Shown piece by piece: positions 1 to 8,627 of a stretch of 64,000 bases of DNA (position 1 is the first letter of the stretch; each line of letters opens with the position of its first letter). Source of the DNA: Lachnospiraceae bacterium (GTDB taxonomy: Bacteria > Bacillota_A > Clostridia > Lachnospirales > Lachnospiraceae); NCBI GenBank assembly GCA_028694115.1, contig JAQUUB010000011.1:46915-110914 (forward strand). The letters are read 5' to 3'. The notes under the pieces are model-generated. The model saw only the letters and a list, made by a program, of their open reading frames with translations. It searched no databases and had not been told where the DNA came from. Made by a program: the position numbers and the translations under genes.

Positions 1-833
1 ATGTTTTTTCGGTAACCAAAAGTATCATATCCATATTGATTGGGATTGCAATAGATAAGGGAGATATCAAAAGTATTAATCAGAGAGTACTTGATTTTTT
101 CCCGGAGTATCCCGTAAAAAGAGGGGAAGAAACAATCCAAAATATTACTCTTAAGGATATGATGACAATGACAGCTCCGTATAAATATAAATCAGAGCCG
201 TATGCAAAGTTTTTTGCAAGTGATAACTGGGTAAAAGCTGCACTTGATTTATTAGGAGGTAATGGGCAGATAGGGGAATTTAGATATACTCCGGTGATAG
301 GACCAGATATTTTTTCGGGAATTCTAGTAAAAGTGACTGGTCAATCTGTTCTTGAATTTGCAATAGAAAATTTATTCGAGCCGTTAGAAATTAAAGTTGG
401 CCGAAACATCATTTTTCACAGTGAAGAAGAACAACGTGCATTTTACAAAGCTAGAAATATCAGTGGCTGGGTTGCTGACCCATCCGGAGTAAATACAGCA
501 GGGTGGGGGTTAAACCTGACAGCAATTGATCTGGCAAAGATCGGTCAACTGTACTTGAATGGAGGAATATGGAAAGAAAAACAGATTATATCAACCAAAT
601 GGATTAATGAGAGCACAAAGGAACATAGTCGATGGGGCGAGCAATCCTATGGTTATCTGTGGTGGGTGATTGATGAGAAAGAACATGCTTATGCAGCCAT
701 GGGAGATGGAGGGAATGTGATCTATATCAATACAAAGAAAGAGCTGGTAGTTTCGATTGCTTCTCTTTTTGTGCCACATGCAAAGGATAGAATAAAGCTG
801 ATTAAAGAGTATATGGAATTATTATTTACTTAA
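1..833 (+). CDS. Serine hydrolase, beta-lactamase (class C/penicillin-binding) family, 5'-truncated by the window
   Basis: The frame is open from base 3, and the first visible residues contain a Ser-Val-Thr-Lys motif. This is the SxxK nucleophile/base pair of the class C beta-lactamase/esterase fold, so the gene begins upstream of the window. A TTG at 36 is internal, not a start. A Tyr-Thr-Pro stretch near the middle sits where the YxN motif normally lies. A Gly-Asp-Gly-Gly-Asn near the C-terminus replaces the usual K/H-T-G loop, as in EstB-like esterases. Such proteins hydrolyse esters, beta-lactams or peptides; the substrate cannot be told. No terminator follows, and the next gene has its own promoter, so it is probably not part of the sugar operon. 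Confidence 0.75.
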   Translation, partial: VFSVTKSIISILIGIAIDKGDIKSINQRVLDFFPEYPVKRGEETIQNITLKDMMTMTAPYKYKSEPYAKFFASDNWVKAALDLLGGNGQIGEFRYTPVIGPDIFSGILVKVTGQSVLEFAIENLFEPLEIKVGRNIIFHSEEEQRAFYKARNISGWVADPSGVNTAGWGLNLTAIDLAKIGQLYLNGGIWKEKQIISTKWINESTKEHSRWGEQSYGYLWWVIDEKEHAYAAMGDGGNVIYINTKKELVVSIASLFVPHAKDRIKLIKEYMELLFT

Positions 834-857
834 AAAATGCAAAATTACTTAAAAAGA

Positions 858-886
858 TTGCAAATGTGATAGCTAGAAACTATAAT
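858..886 (+). promoter_or_regulatory. Sigma-A promoter of the LacI regulator gene
   Basis: TTGCAA (858-863) and TATAAT (881-886) are separated by 17 bases, close to the vegetative consensus. The start codon at 927 follows about 35 bases after the expected transcription start. Confidence 0.7.
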
Positions 887-926
887 AAACCCATGATAAG
901 GCACAAAAGTGAGAGGGGTTAGGGCT

Positions 927-1934
927 ATGGCAAAGAATATTACAATGAAAGATATTGCGGACAAGCTAGGAGTCAGTACTGTCACAGTTTCAAAAGCATT
1001 GACCAATCGAGAAGGTGTTAGTGATGAAGTTCGAGAAAAAGTAAAAGCAAAAGCAGAAGAAATGAGATATCGTTATAATTCTGCTGCAAAAGCGATGAAG
1101 GAAGGAAACAATGGCAATATAGGTATTTTGATTGCAAACCGCTTTTTTGAAGATAATTCCTTTTATAATAATTTATATCGTAATATAATTTTAAAATTAA
1201 CTGATACTAGTTTTTTTGGGCTTTTGGAAATTATTTCACAAGAACAGGAAGAACAAGTCAGAATGCCTAATGTAATTACGAATGGTAAAATTGATGGATT
1301 AATCATCATGGGTCAAGTGAGTACAGAGTATCTGGAAGAGATAAAAAAAACGGAAATTCCATTTGTGTTTCTTGACTTCTACACAGAGTTAGAAGAAGTT
1401 GAAAGTGTTAATAGTGATAATATATATGGGAGTTATCGATTGACAAACTATCTTGTGCAAATGGGTCATAGAGAAATTGCATTTATCGGTAATATCAATG
1501 CAACAAGTAGTATTATGGATCGTTATCTTGGTTGCTTGAAAAGCCAGTTACAGCATGGACTGCCACATCCACCAGAATGGCTGATTAGTGATAGAGATGA
1601 TAAAGGTAAATTTTTGGAGTATCAACTGCCAGAACATATGCCTACAGCATTTGTTTGTAATTGTGACCAGGTAGCATATCAATTAATAAATAATCTAAAG
1701 TCTTTGGGATACCGCGTGCCACAAGATATTTCAGTAGTCGGCTTTGACGACTATATTTATGCAACACTTGCAGATCCTCAGTTAACAACATTTCGAGTGG
1801 ATATGGGTCAAATGGCATCAGCATCTGTTTTAGCAATCATAAAAAAAATTAGAAATCATAAATATGTGATTGGAAGAAAAGTAATTGGTGGAGATGTTAT
1901 TGTACGTGATTCGGTGGCTAAAAGAAGTGAATAG
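927..1934 (+). CDS. LacI-family transcriptional regulator
   Basis: 335 aa. The N-terminal ~55 residues are a LacI helix-turn-helix (Met-Lys-Asp-Ile-Ala-Asp, then Val-Ser-Thr-Val-Thr-Val-Ser-Lys-Ala) with hinge. The rest is a periplasmic-binding-like effector domain ending with the typical VVGFDDY and QLTTFRVD elements. ATG 927 is preferred over GTG 909 because AGGGG (913-917) is correctly spaced and the LacI domain begins there. The gene has its own promoter and a strong terminator. It directly precedes a mannoside-type ABC/GH130 operon whose promoter carries a LacI-like palindrome (2141-2160), so it probably represses that operon and is released by a mannooligosaccharide or related sugar; the effector is inferred. 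Confidence 0.9.
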   Translation: MAKNITMKDIADKLGVSTVTVSKALTNREGVSDEVREKVKAKAEEMRYRYNSAAKAMKEGNNGNIGILIANRFFEDNSFYNNLYRNIILKLTDTSFFGLLEIISQEQEEQVRMPNVITNGKIDGLIIMGQVSTEYLEEIKKTEIPFVFLDFYTELEEVESVNSDNIYGSYRLTNYLVQMGHREIAFIGNINATSSIMDRYLGCLKSQLQHGLPHPPEWLISDRDDKGKFLEYQLPEHMPTAFVCNCDQVAYQLINNLKSLGYRVPQDISVVGFDDYIYATLADPQLTTFRVDMGQMASASVLAIIKKIRNHKYVIGRKVIGGDVIVRDSVAKRSE

Positions 1935-1994
1935 AAGAGTTAATTTATTCTGTTTTAACAACACAATTTTGTAACTTAATATATAATTAATTTA

Positions 1995-2027
1995 AGTGAT
2001 TCGTCAACCTAACGAATCACTTTTTTT
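1995..2027 (+). terminator. Rho-independent terminator after the LacI gene
   Basis: A perfect 10-bp stem (AGTGATTCGT 1995-2004 with ACGAATCACT 2012-2021), a 7-base loop and a run of T up to 2027. Confidence 0.85.
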
Positions 2028-2107
2028 CTTTTTAAACAAGAAATTAGGTTTTTGTTATGGAAATACGAGGTATAAAATATACAAATTGACGAAAAAACAA
2101 AAAGCAA

Positions 2108-2136
2108 TTGACTTTAACTTCATCAAAAAGTATAAT
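2108..2136 (+). promoter_or_regulatory. Sigma-A promoter of the sugar-transport operon
   Basis: TTGACT (2108-2113), 17-base spacer, TATAAT (2131-2136). It is followed at once by a LacI-type operator overlapping the expected transcription start. Confidence 0.8.
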
Positions 2137-2140
2137 AAAA

Positions 2141-2160
2141 TTAAGTTAACGATAACTTAA
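2141..2160 (+). promoter_or_regulatory. LacI-type operator palindrome
   Basis: A 20-bp inverted repeat, TTAAGTTAAC facing GATAACTTAA, with 9 of 10 base pairs symmetric and a central CG as in LacI/PurR-family operators. It begins 4 bases after the -10 element, an ideal repressor position. A further TAACTTAA half site is seen at about 1972. Assignment to the regulator at 927 is inference from proximity. Confidence 0.65.
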
Positions 2161-2188
2161 AACTTAACAACAAAATGGAGGATATGAA

Positions 2189-3571
2189 ATGAAAAGGAGA
2201 GTTGTATCAACAGTATTATGTGTTGCAATGGTAGCATCTATGGTAGTAGGATGTGGAGACACAAAAGAAACCGAAGTTGCAGCAACAACTAGCGAAGAAA
2301 CAAAAGAAGTATCTGCTGATGAAGAAGTGTCTACTGATGAAGCGGTAGCCGAAGAAAAAGTAGCGGCAGAGGATATCACAGGGGAAATTAATGTAATTAC
2401 TCACAGAACAGATTTAGTTGATACTAAGTTTGCAGAATATAAAGCAGCATTCGAAGCCAAATATCCTGGAACTACAGTAAACTTTGAGTCAATTACTGAT
2501 TATGAAACCGACATGGGAATTCGTATGCAGACAACAGAATATGGTGATGTATTATCACTTCCTAACTCAATTCAAAATTCAGATTTTGCAAATTATTTTG
2601 AGCCAATGGGAACAGTAGACGAATTAATGGTTAAATACAAAGAAGACTTTTTATATGCAAAACAATTTGAAGGTACTGTTTACGGTTTAGCTTCTACTAT
2701 TAACTGCCAAGGTATGGTTTATAATAAGAAAGTATTTGCAGATGCTGGAATTACAGAAATGCCAAAAACTTCAGAAGAATTCCTTGCAGTATTACAAAAA
2801 ATCAAAGATAACACAGATGCAATTCCTTATTATACAAATTTTGCATCTGGATGGCCTCTTACACAGTGGCAAGACCAATGTTGGGGTTCTGTAACAGGTG
2901 ATCCTGAATACCACAACAATACAATGCCAAGAGAAGAAAACCCATTCAGTGAAGGGAAGTCAAACTATGTAGTACATAAATTATTATTTGACATCGTTCA
3001 AAATGGATTATGCGAAGAGGATCCTGTAACATCGGATTGGGAAAAATGTAAAGCAATGATTAACAATGGTGAAATTGGTGTTATGGATTTAGGTTCATGG
3101 GCTATTGTTCAGATGCAAGCAGCAGGAGAAAATCCTGATAATATCGGCTATATGCCTTTCCCGAGTAACATTGATGGAAAACAATACTCAACAGCAGGAG
3201 CAGATTATTGTTACGCAATAAATAAAAATAGTGATAACAAAGCAACAGCTCGCGCTTGGGTTAATTTTATGATTGATGAATCGGGATTTGCATCTAGCGA
3301 AGGCGGAATTTCGTTATTGATTGATAGTGAATTACCCGATACATTAAAAGATTTTACAGGAGTTGAATTTGTTGTTGATGCTCCAGCAACACCTGAAAAT
3401 GATGGTTTGTTTGATTTGTTAAGCAATGAATCAGAAATCGTATTATATGGTGATACAGAAAAAATAAGAATCGTTGAAGCAGCACTTGGTACTTCGGGAG
3501 AAACTTTTGAAGAAATCATGGATGATTGGAACGAAAGATGGACAGTGGCACAACAAGAAAACATCAAATAA
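2189..3571 (+). CDS. Sugar ABC transporter substrate-binding lipoprotein
   Basis: 460 aa. Residues 1-22 form a lipoprotein signal with lipobox Val-Val-Gly-Cys22. An acidic/Ala/Thr-rich linker follows to about residue 65, then a family 1 extracellular solute-binding domain. The protein should be lipid-anchored outside the membrane and deliver an oligosaccharide to the two permeases downstream. Start ATG 2189 is fixed by GGAGG at 2177-2181. The co-encoded GH130 enzyme and CE17-like esterase suggest beta-mannooligosaccharides as ligand (inference). No ATP-binding subunit is in the operon, so a shared MsmK-type ATPase encoded elsewhere is likely. Confidence 0.9.
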   Translation: MKRRVVSTVLCVAMVASMVVGCGDTKETEVAATTSEETKEVSADEEVSTDEAVAEEKVAAEDITGEINVITHRTDLVDTKFAEYKAAFEAKYPGTTVNFESITDYETDMGIRMQTTEYGDVLSLPNSIQNSDFANYFEPMGTVDELMVKYKEDFLYAKQFEGTVYGLASTINCQGMVYNKKVFADAGITEMPKTSEEFLAVLQKIKDNTDAIPYYTNFASGWPLTQWQDQCWGSVTGDPEYHNNTMPREENPFSEGKSNYVVHKLLFDIVQNGLCEEDPVTSDWEKCKAMINNGEIGVMDLGSWAIVQMQAAGENPDNIGYMPFPSNIDGKQYSTAGADYCYAINKNSDNKATARAWVNFMIDESGFASSEGGISLLIDSELPDTLKDFTGVEFVVDAPATPENDGLFDLLSNESEIVLYGDTEKIRIVEAALGTSGETFEEIMDDWNERWTVAQQENIK

Positions 3572-3591
3572 TTGTTCGAGGATAAATTGTT

Positions 3592-3623
3592 GCCGCCTCA
3601 ATAAAAATGAGGCGGCGCTTTTT
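3592..3623 (+). terminator. Intra-operon hairpin between binding protein and permeases
   Basis: A 9-bp GC-rich stem (3592-3600 with 3608-3616), a 7-base loop and TTTTT at 3619-3623. Its place between a binding-protein gene and its permeases suggests partial termination or mRNA 3'-end protection, so that the binding protein is made in excess. Confidence 0.7.
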
Positions 3624-3651
3624 ATAAACGCAATTAGAAAGGAAGGATAAA

Positions 3652-4545
3652 ATGCCTTTTAGTGAAAGAATAAGAACAAGAAAATTTCAACAAAAACTAA
3701 TTATAGGTACTTTTTTATGTGTACCCATGTTTCTATTGATTATTTTTACTTATTTGCCGTTTGCAGATATGGTTCGTTACAGTTTTTATAAGTGGAATGG
3801 AACAAGTCCTAATATGAAATTTGTGGGACTAAAAAATTATATAGAGATTTTTGGAAAAAAAGAATATTTTACAGTATTTAAAACAAGTATGTATTATTTA
3901 GTTGGATCAATCGTGCAGATTGCAGTGGCTCTCTATTTTGCAACTGTACTTAATTATAAAATCAGATTTAAGAATTTTTTCAAAGGCACTATTTTTTTCC
4001 CATATTTAATAAATGGTGTGGCAATTGGATTTATCTTTATGTATTTTTTTCGTGGTATGGGAACTTTGGATACCATGTTAGTTGCATTGGGATTCCCACA
4101 AGACAAATTACCATTATGGTTAGGAAATCCGAAAATTATAAACATCTCACTTGCTTCTGTTTCAGTATGGAGATATTTAGGACAGAATATGATTATGTTT
4201 GCAGGAGCAATTCAGTCGGTAAATAGTGATTTGTATGAAGCGGCTTCTATTGATGGAGCAAATAAGTGGATGCAATTCCGTTATATTATTTTCCCAAGTA
4301 TTAAGACCATTATCAGCTTGAATTTAATTTTAGCAGTAAAAGGTGCGATATCAGTGTTTGAAATTCCTAAAATTATGACAAATAGCAGTAATGGTTCTGC
4401 TACCTTTGTTACCAAAACGTTAGATACTGCTTTTGAGGTTCATAAAGTCGGTCTTGCGTCTGCAATGGGACTTGTATTATTAGGGATTATTATGTTAGTA
4501 ACAGTTATTCAGAAGAAATATTTTGAAGGAACGGAGGAAGCATAG
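3652..4545 (+). CDS. Sugar ABC transporter permease (MalF/UgpA type)
   Basis: 297 aa integral membrane protein with about six hydrophobic segments, the first at residues ~20-40. The cytoplasmic EAA loop that contacts the ATPase is visible as Glu-Ala-Ala-Ser-Ile-Asp-Gly-Ala followed by a Pro-Ser element. The start has AAGGAAGG upstream. It forms the channel together with the next permease; the GGAGG ribosome site of that gene lies inside the end of this one. Confidence 0.92.
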   Translation: MPFSERIRTRKFQQKLIIGTFLCVPMFLLIIFTYLPFADMVRYSFYKWNGTSPNMKFVGLKNYIEIFGKKEYFTVFKTSMYYLVGSIVQIAVALYFATVLNYKIRFKNFFKGTIFFPYLINGVAIGFIFMYFFRGMGTLDTMLVALGFPQDKLPLWLGNPKIINISLASVSVWRYLGQNMIMFAGAIQSVNSDLYEAASIDGANKWMQFRYIIFPSIKTIISLNLILAVKGAISVFEIPKIMTNSSNGSATFVTKTLDTAFEVHKVGLASAMGLVLLGIIMLVTVIQKKYFEGTEEA

Positions 4546-4546
4546 A

Positions 4547-5386
4547 ATGAAAAAAGAAAAAAATTTTAGCTTTAGTAAATTATTAATTTATCTCTCATTG
4601 TGTGGAGCTGCACTTGTTTCGATGATTCCAATTCTAGTAGTTTTTATTGGTTCGTTAAAAACAAACGATGAATTAATGAATACAGGGGTACTTGAGCTTC
4701 CACGAAATCCACTGAATTTTAGCAATTATGTTACGGCGTTTATTGATGGAAAAATGCTTCTTGGTTTTGCAAATACGTCCTTTATTCTTTTGTTTTCGAT
4801 TGTAGCAACAATTTTAACAGGAACGATGACAGCTTATGTCTTGAATCGATTTAAGTTTAAGGGGAAAGGAATTATTGCATCACTATTCTTGGTGGCATCT
4901 TTAGTACCAAGTATCACAATGCAAATGAGTACCTTTCAAATTATAGTAGGGATGCATTTATTTGATACCATTTGGTCAACGATTATTTTATTTGCTGGAA
5001 CTGATATTATTTCTATTTATATTTTTGTTCAGTTCTTAGAAAATATTTCGACTTCATTAGATGAAGCGGCAATTGTGGATGGTGCATCTTATTTTACCGT
5101 TTTTAGTAAAATATTAATGCCTCTTTTAAAGCCTGCAATTGTAACTGTTTTAATTTTAAAAGGAGTAACTTTTTACAATGAATTTTACACCCCATATCTT
5201 TATATGCCAAGTAATAAACTGGCAGTTATTTCAACAGCGTTGTTTCGATTTAAGGGACCTTATAATACAAGATGGGAAGTTATCTGTGCAGGTATTATTA
5301 TAACGATGCTCCCAGCATTGATTGTATTTTTATTATTACAAAAAAGTATCTACAACGGACTCACAGCGGGTTCTATAAAAGAATAG
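4547..5386 (+). CDS. Sugar ABC transporter permease (MalG/UgpE type)
   Basis: 279 aa with six predicted membrane segments. The EAA loop reads Asp-Glu-Ala-Ala-Ile-Val-Asp-Gly-Ala, and the C-terminus (Gly-Leu-Thr-Ala-Gly-Ser-Ile-Lys) is typical of MalG-type partners. ATG 4547 is chosen over an in-frame TTG at 4523 because GGAGG at 4533-4537 is ideally spaced to it. It lies one base after the stop of the first permease, so translation is probably coupled. Confidence 0.92.
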   Translation: MKKEKNFSFSKLLIYLSLCGAALVSMIPILVVFIGSLKTNDELMNTGVLELPRNPLNFSNYVTAFIDGKMLLGFANTSFILLFSIVATILTGTMTAYVLNRFKFKGKGIIASLFLVASLVPSITMQMSTFQIIVGMHLFDTIWSTIILFAGTDIISIYIFVQFLENISTSLDEAAIVDGASYFTVFSKILMPLLKPAIVTVLILKGVTFYNEFYTPYLYMPSNKLAVISTALFRFKGPYNTRWEVICAGIIITMLPALIVFLLLQKSIYNGLTAGSIKE

Positions 5387-5398
5387 AGGGAGAATATC

Positions 5399-6424
5399 AT
5401 GTCGAATGTAACATTTATAGCAGGACAAAGTTTGCCAAATATTCCATGGCAGGAAAAACCAGAAGGGCATGTGGGTGCACCGGTTTGGAAATATGATAAA
5501 AATCCAGTTATTGGACGAAATCCAGTAGAAGGTGTCGCAAGAATTTTTAATTCAGCAATTGTACCATATCAAGGAGAATTCATTGGCGTGTTCCGAGGAG
5601 AGCAAGTGAACGGAATTCCTTATATTTATCTTGGACATTCTAAAGACGCCATTGATTGGAAATTTGATACAGAAAAAATACAGTTTGTGAACGAAGCAGG
5701 AGAATCCTATCAACCAATTTATGCATATGATCCAAGGCTGGTGAAAGTGGAAGATGCTTACTATGTTATCTGGTGTGGTGATTTTTATGGTGCTGCAATT
5801 GGACTTGCAAAAACAACAGATTTCAAGAAATTTGTACGTCTTGAAAATCCATTTATACCATTTAATCGAAATGCTGTTCTTTTCCCAAGAAAAATCAATG
5901 GGAATTATGTTATGTTTTCTAGACCTTCAGATAGCGGTCACACTCCTTTTGGAGATGTATTTATAAGCGAAAGTCCTGATTTAACTTATTGGGGTAAACA
6001 TCGTCATGTGATGGGAAAAGGTGATGCATGGTGGGAATCGGTTAAAATTGGTGGTGGAGCCGCTCCGATTGAAACAAGTGAAGGTTGGCTGTTGTTTTAT
6101 CATGGTGTTTCAGGAACATGTAATGGTTTTGTATATAGTATAGGTGGAGCAATTCTTGATATTGACAATCCTTCTATTGTGAAATATCGTTGTGAAAATT
6201 TCCTATTAACTCCTGAAGAATGGTATGAAGAACGAGGATTTGTTCCTAATGTATGTTTCCCTTGCGCAACGTTAGAAGATAATGATACAGGAAGAATTGC
6301 TATTTATTATGGAGCTGCAGATACGTATGTAGCACTAGCATTTACACAGTTGAATGAAGTTGTTGATTATATTAAAAACAATTCTAAAATCAACAAAATG
6401 GATGAGGAAATAGGAATACGTTAG
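5399..6424 (+). CDS. Glycoside hydrolase family 130 phosphorylase (beta-mannoside phosphorylase-like)
   Basis: 341 aa, the length of GH130 subfamily 2 enzymes. The five-bladed propeller signature is visible: RNPVEGVARIFNSA near residue 40, an Asp-Pro-Arg motif at 111-113 holding the likely proton-donor Asp, a Trp-Trp-Glu-Ser-Val-Lys-Ile-Gly-Gly-Gly phosphate-site region, and a Tyr-Tyr-Gly-Ala-Ala-Asp near the C-terminus. GH130 enzymes split beta-1,4-mannosides with phosphate to give mannose 1-phosphate. It has no signal peptide, so it acts in the cytoplasm on sugars imported by the ABC transporter just upstream. Mannooligosaccharide or mannosyl-glucose as substrate is inferred. Confidence 0.85.
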   Translation: MSNVTFIAGQSLPNIPWQEKPEGHVGAPVWKYDKNPVIGRNPVEGVARIFNSAIVPYQGEFIGVFRGEQVNGIPYIYLGHSKDAIDWKFDTEKIQFVNEAGESYQPIYAYDPRLVKVEDAYYVIWCGDFYGAAIGLAKTTDFKKFVRLENPFIPFNRNAVLFPRKINGNYVMFSRPSDSGHTPFGDVFISESPDLTYWGKHRHVMGKGDAWWESVKIGGGAAPIETSEGWLLFYHGVSGTCNGFVYSIGGAILDIDNPSIVKYRCENFLLTPEEWYEERGFVPNVCFPCATLEDNDTGRIAIYYGAADTYVALAFTQLNEVVDYIKNNSKINKMDEEIGIR

Positions 6425-6435
6425 GAGAAAATGAA

Positions 6436-7524
6436 ATGTTGCCACATGGAACAGTGAATATTGGTAATTTAAGTAGACTTCGAGGTGTTTTGGAAAAGAC
6501 CTGCAAAGGAAATGAAATTACAATAGGTTTTATTGGAGGATCTATTACACAAGGCTCATTAGCTACAAAAGAGGAAAATTGTTATGCATTTCGTGTCTAT
6601 CAGTGGCTAGAAAAAAAATTCCCATTATCTAAAGTCAATTATGTAAATGCTGGAATTGGTGCGACAACATCACAATACGGAGTGGCACGAGTGAATCGTG
6701 ATCTTTTGGTACATAGACCCGATATCGTTTTTGTTGAATTTAGTGTAAATGATGAAGCAAATATTTTTTTTGAAGAAACATATGAAGGAATTTTAAGAAA
6801 TATTTTGAATGATTGTACCGATCCATTTGTTGTTATTATTAATAATATGTTTTACAACAATGGAAGGAACGCACAAGAGTTTCACAATCGAATTGGCAGA
6901 GAATATGAAATTCCAATCGTTAGTATGAAAGATAGTATTTATAATGATATTAAGGAGGGAAAAATAAAAGCAAGTGATGTAACACCTGATATGCTTCATC
7001 CAAATGATTCAGGGCATGAATTGGTAGCTGAAAAAATTACACTTTTCTTAGAATATTTATTTGAAGAGGCGAAGTATTCTTTCGAAGGTTATCGCATGAT
7101 TATGCCGATTACAAAGAATAGATTTCAGTACTCTAAAATTTTAAATAATGTCAATTTAAAAATAAGTGGAACTGGTTTTTTGGCCGATAACAAAAAGAAA
7201 AAGGGAATAACGGATATTTTTAAAACAGGTTGGTTAGCTACTAAAAAAGGTGATTTTTTCGAAGTAAATATTGAAGGCAGTTATTTTGCAGTTCAGTATC
7301 GAAAAACAATACAAAAACCTGCGCCAGTATGCCGTTTACTAATTGATGATTTCGAAGAAATTATTTTAGATGGTAATTTTTGTGAGAATTGGGGAGATTG
7401 TTTGTATTTACAAACATTGGCATATGGACTTGAAAATAGAACGCATAACATACGTGTAGAAGTAATAGAAGTTGATCCAAACAGTAAGACTCCTTTTTAT
7501 CTGGCTGCATTTATAGTAGGTTAA
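6436..7524 (+). CDS. SGNH/GDSL-family carbohydrate esterase (CE17-like) with C-terminal beta domain
   Basis: 362 aa. SGNH blocks are clear: nucleophile Ser36 in Gly-Gly-Ser-Ile-Thr, Asn105 in Ser-Val-Asn-Asp-Glu, and the Asp185-x-x-His188 dyad in Asp-Met-Leu-His-Pro-Asn-Asp. Residues ~215-362 form a separate beta-rich, carbohydrate-binding-like domain, the architecture of the acetyl-mannan esterases of family CE17. No signal peptide, so it would deacetylate imported oligosaccharides and clear the way for the GH130 enzyme. It starts 11 bases after the GH130 stop and closes the operon. The CE17 assignment is from architecture and context only. Confidence 0.75.
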   Translation: MLPHGTVNIGNLSRLRGVLEKTCKGNEITIGFIGGSITQGSLATKEENCYAFRVYQWLEKKFPLSKVNYVNAGIGATTSQYGVARVNRDLLVHRPDIVFVEFSVNDEANIFFEETYEGILRNILNDCTDPFVVIINNMFYNNGRNAQEFHNRIGREYEIPIVSMKDSIYNDIKEGKIKASDVTPDMLHPNDSGHELVAEKITLFLEYLFEEAKYSFEGYRMIMPITKNRFQYSKILNNVNLKISGTGFLADNKKKKGITDIFKTGWLATKKGDFFEVNIEGSYFAVQYRKTIQKPAPVCRLLIDDFEEIILDGNFCENWGDCLYLQTLAYGLENRTHNIRVEVIEVDPNSKTPFYLAAFIVG

Positions 7525-7560
7525 TCTGCAAAAATGGGAAAATAAAAAGCAACAATAAAA

Positions 7561-7631
7561 CTGTCAGCAATAGCAGCATCTAGCAAGCATGATACCATTT
7601 GCCTTGTTTGAGACATTCTATGTGCTGACAG
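7561..7631. terminator. Bidirectional terminator-like inverted repeat between convergent genes
   Basis: CTGTCAGCA (7561-7569) pairs with TGCTGACAG (7623-7631); with one bulge the stem grows by four pairs. The loop is long (~50 nt). On the minus strand it is followed by TTTTATTGTT, so it serves best as terminator of the oxidoreductase gene. Confidence 0.5.
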
Positions 7632-7649
7632 ATTTCATTTTAAAAATAG

Positions 7650-8627
7650 TTATTCAAAAGGATATTTAATGTTCAGCTGTTCCCTGATTTGATCCATGAG
7701 CCGCATGATAGTAATTGTCTGGGAATGTGGCATATCGGGACATTCCTTTAGACCTTTGTTAATTGCATCCATGCATGCTTCTATTTCATATTCATATCCC
7801 GTAATCTGTTTCGGGCAATCGTATTTTTGAATTAGTTTCCGGTTCAGATCATAGACGGAAATACTCTCAAAATTATTAATATTTTCAACAATAATATATC
7901 CCTTTCGGCCGTAGATTGTACCCATTCTGTCACTTAAGGCACCTGTCCCACTGGTACAGACAGCCATCTGTCCATTTTTATAGGTCATAATAACACTGCT
8001 CTGGGCATCTACCCCTGTTTCGAATTTGACTGCAGAGGACTGTATGGTTTCTACCTCATCGCCTAAAACGATGGATGCAAATGTAAGCGCATAAACCCCA
8101 ACATCAAGGAGTGCTCCACCGGCAAGTGTAGGTTCATATATTCTTTCGTTACCATCTATTACATAAAATAGATTAGCAATAACTGTAGAAATTTCTCCAA
8201 TCACACCAGATGCAATGACCTCTTTCAAGGTTTTTGCCATAGGCATATAGCGGACCCACATAGCCTCCGTTAACAGAAGATTTTTGTCTTCTGCCAGCTT
8301 TATTACTTCTTCGGCTTGTGCTGTATTTACAGTAAAAGCTTTTTCGCAGATTACATGTTTCCCGTGATTTAGACAGAGCTTTATGTGCTCATAATGGCCA
8401 GAATGAGGTGACGCAATATAGATGAAATCCAAATTTTTATCTGCTGCCAATTCCTGATAGGAGCCACAAGCTTTTTCAACCCCCAATTCCTTAGCAAATT
8501 TATCAGCCCTTTGTTTGTCTCTTGCTGCAACTGCATACAATTCTACGGAATCCATTTCTTTAACTGTCCGTGCCATAATTCTTGCAATACCACCAGCTGC
8601 CAGGATTCCCATCTTCATTTTCCTCAT
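7650..8627 (-). CDS. Gfo/Idh/MocA-family NAD(P)-dependent oxidoreductase
   Basis: 325 aa. The N-terminal Rossmann fold shows Gly-Ile-Leu-Ala-Ala-Gly-Gly-Ile-Ala at residues ~8-16. Cys-Glu-Lys-Ala-Phe (residue ~96) is the EKP-type motif with the catalytic Lys. Gly-Gly-Ala-Leu-Leu-Asp-Val-Gly-Val-Tyr is the substrate-domain motif, with Tyr in place of the frequent His. Most like the dihydrodiol dehydrogenase/sugar dehydrogenase branch; the substrate is unknown. The start has AAGGAGGT upstream. It is convergent to the mannoside operon and looks monocistronic. Confidence 0.88.
   Translation of the reverse strand: MRKMKMGILAAGGIARIMARTVKEMDSVELYAVAARDKQRADKFAKELGVEKACGSYQELAADKNLDFIYIASPHSGHYEHIKLCLNHGKHVICEKAFTVNTAQAEEVIKLAEDKNLLLTEAMWVRYMPMAKTLKEVIASGVIGEISTVIANLFYVIDGNERIYEPTLAGGALLDVGVYALTFASIVLGDEVETIQSSAVKFETGVDAQSSVIMTYKNGQMAVCTSGTGALSDRMGTIYGRKGYIIVENINNFESISVYDLNRKLIQKYDCPKQITGYEYEIEACMDAINKGLKECPDMPHSQTITIMRLMDQIREQLNIKYPFE

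Noticed and set aside
36..38. TTG at 36 as start of the serine hydrolase
   Set aside because: The SxxK catalytic motif lies upstream in the same open frame, so the gene begins before the window.
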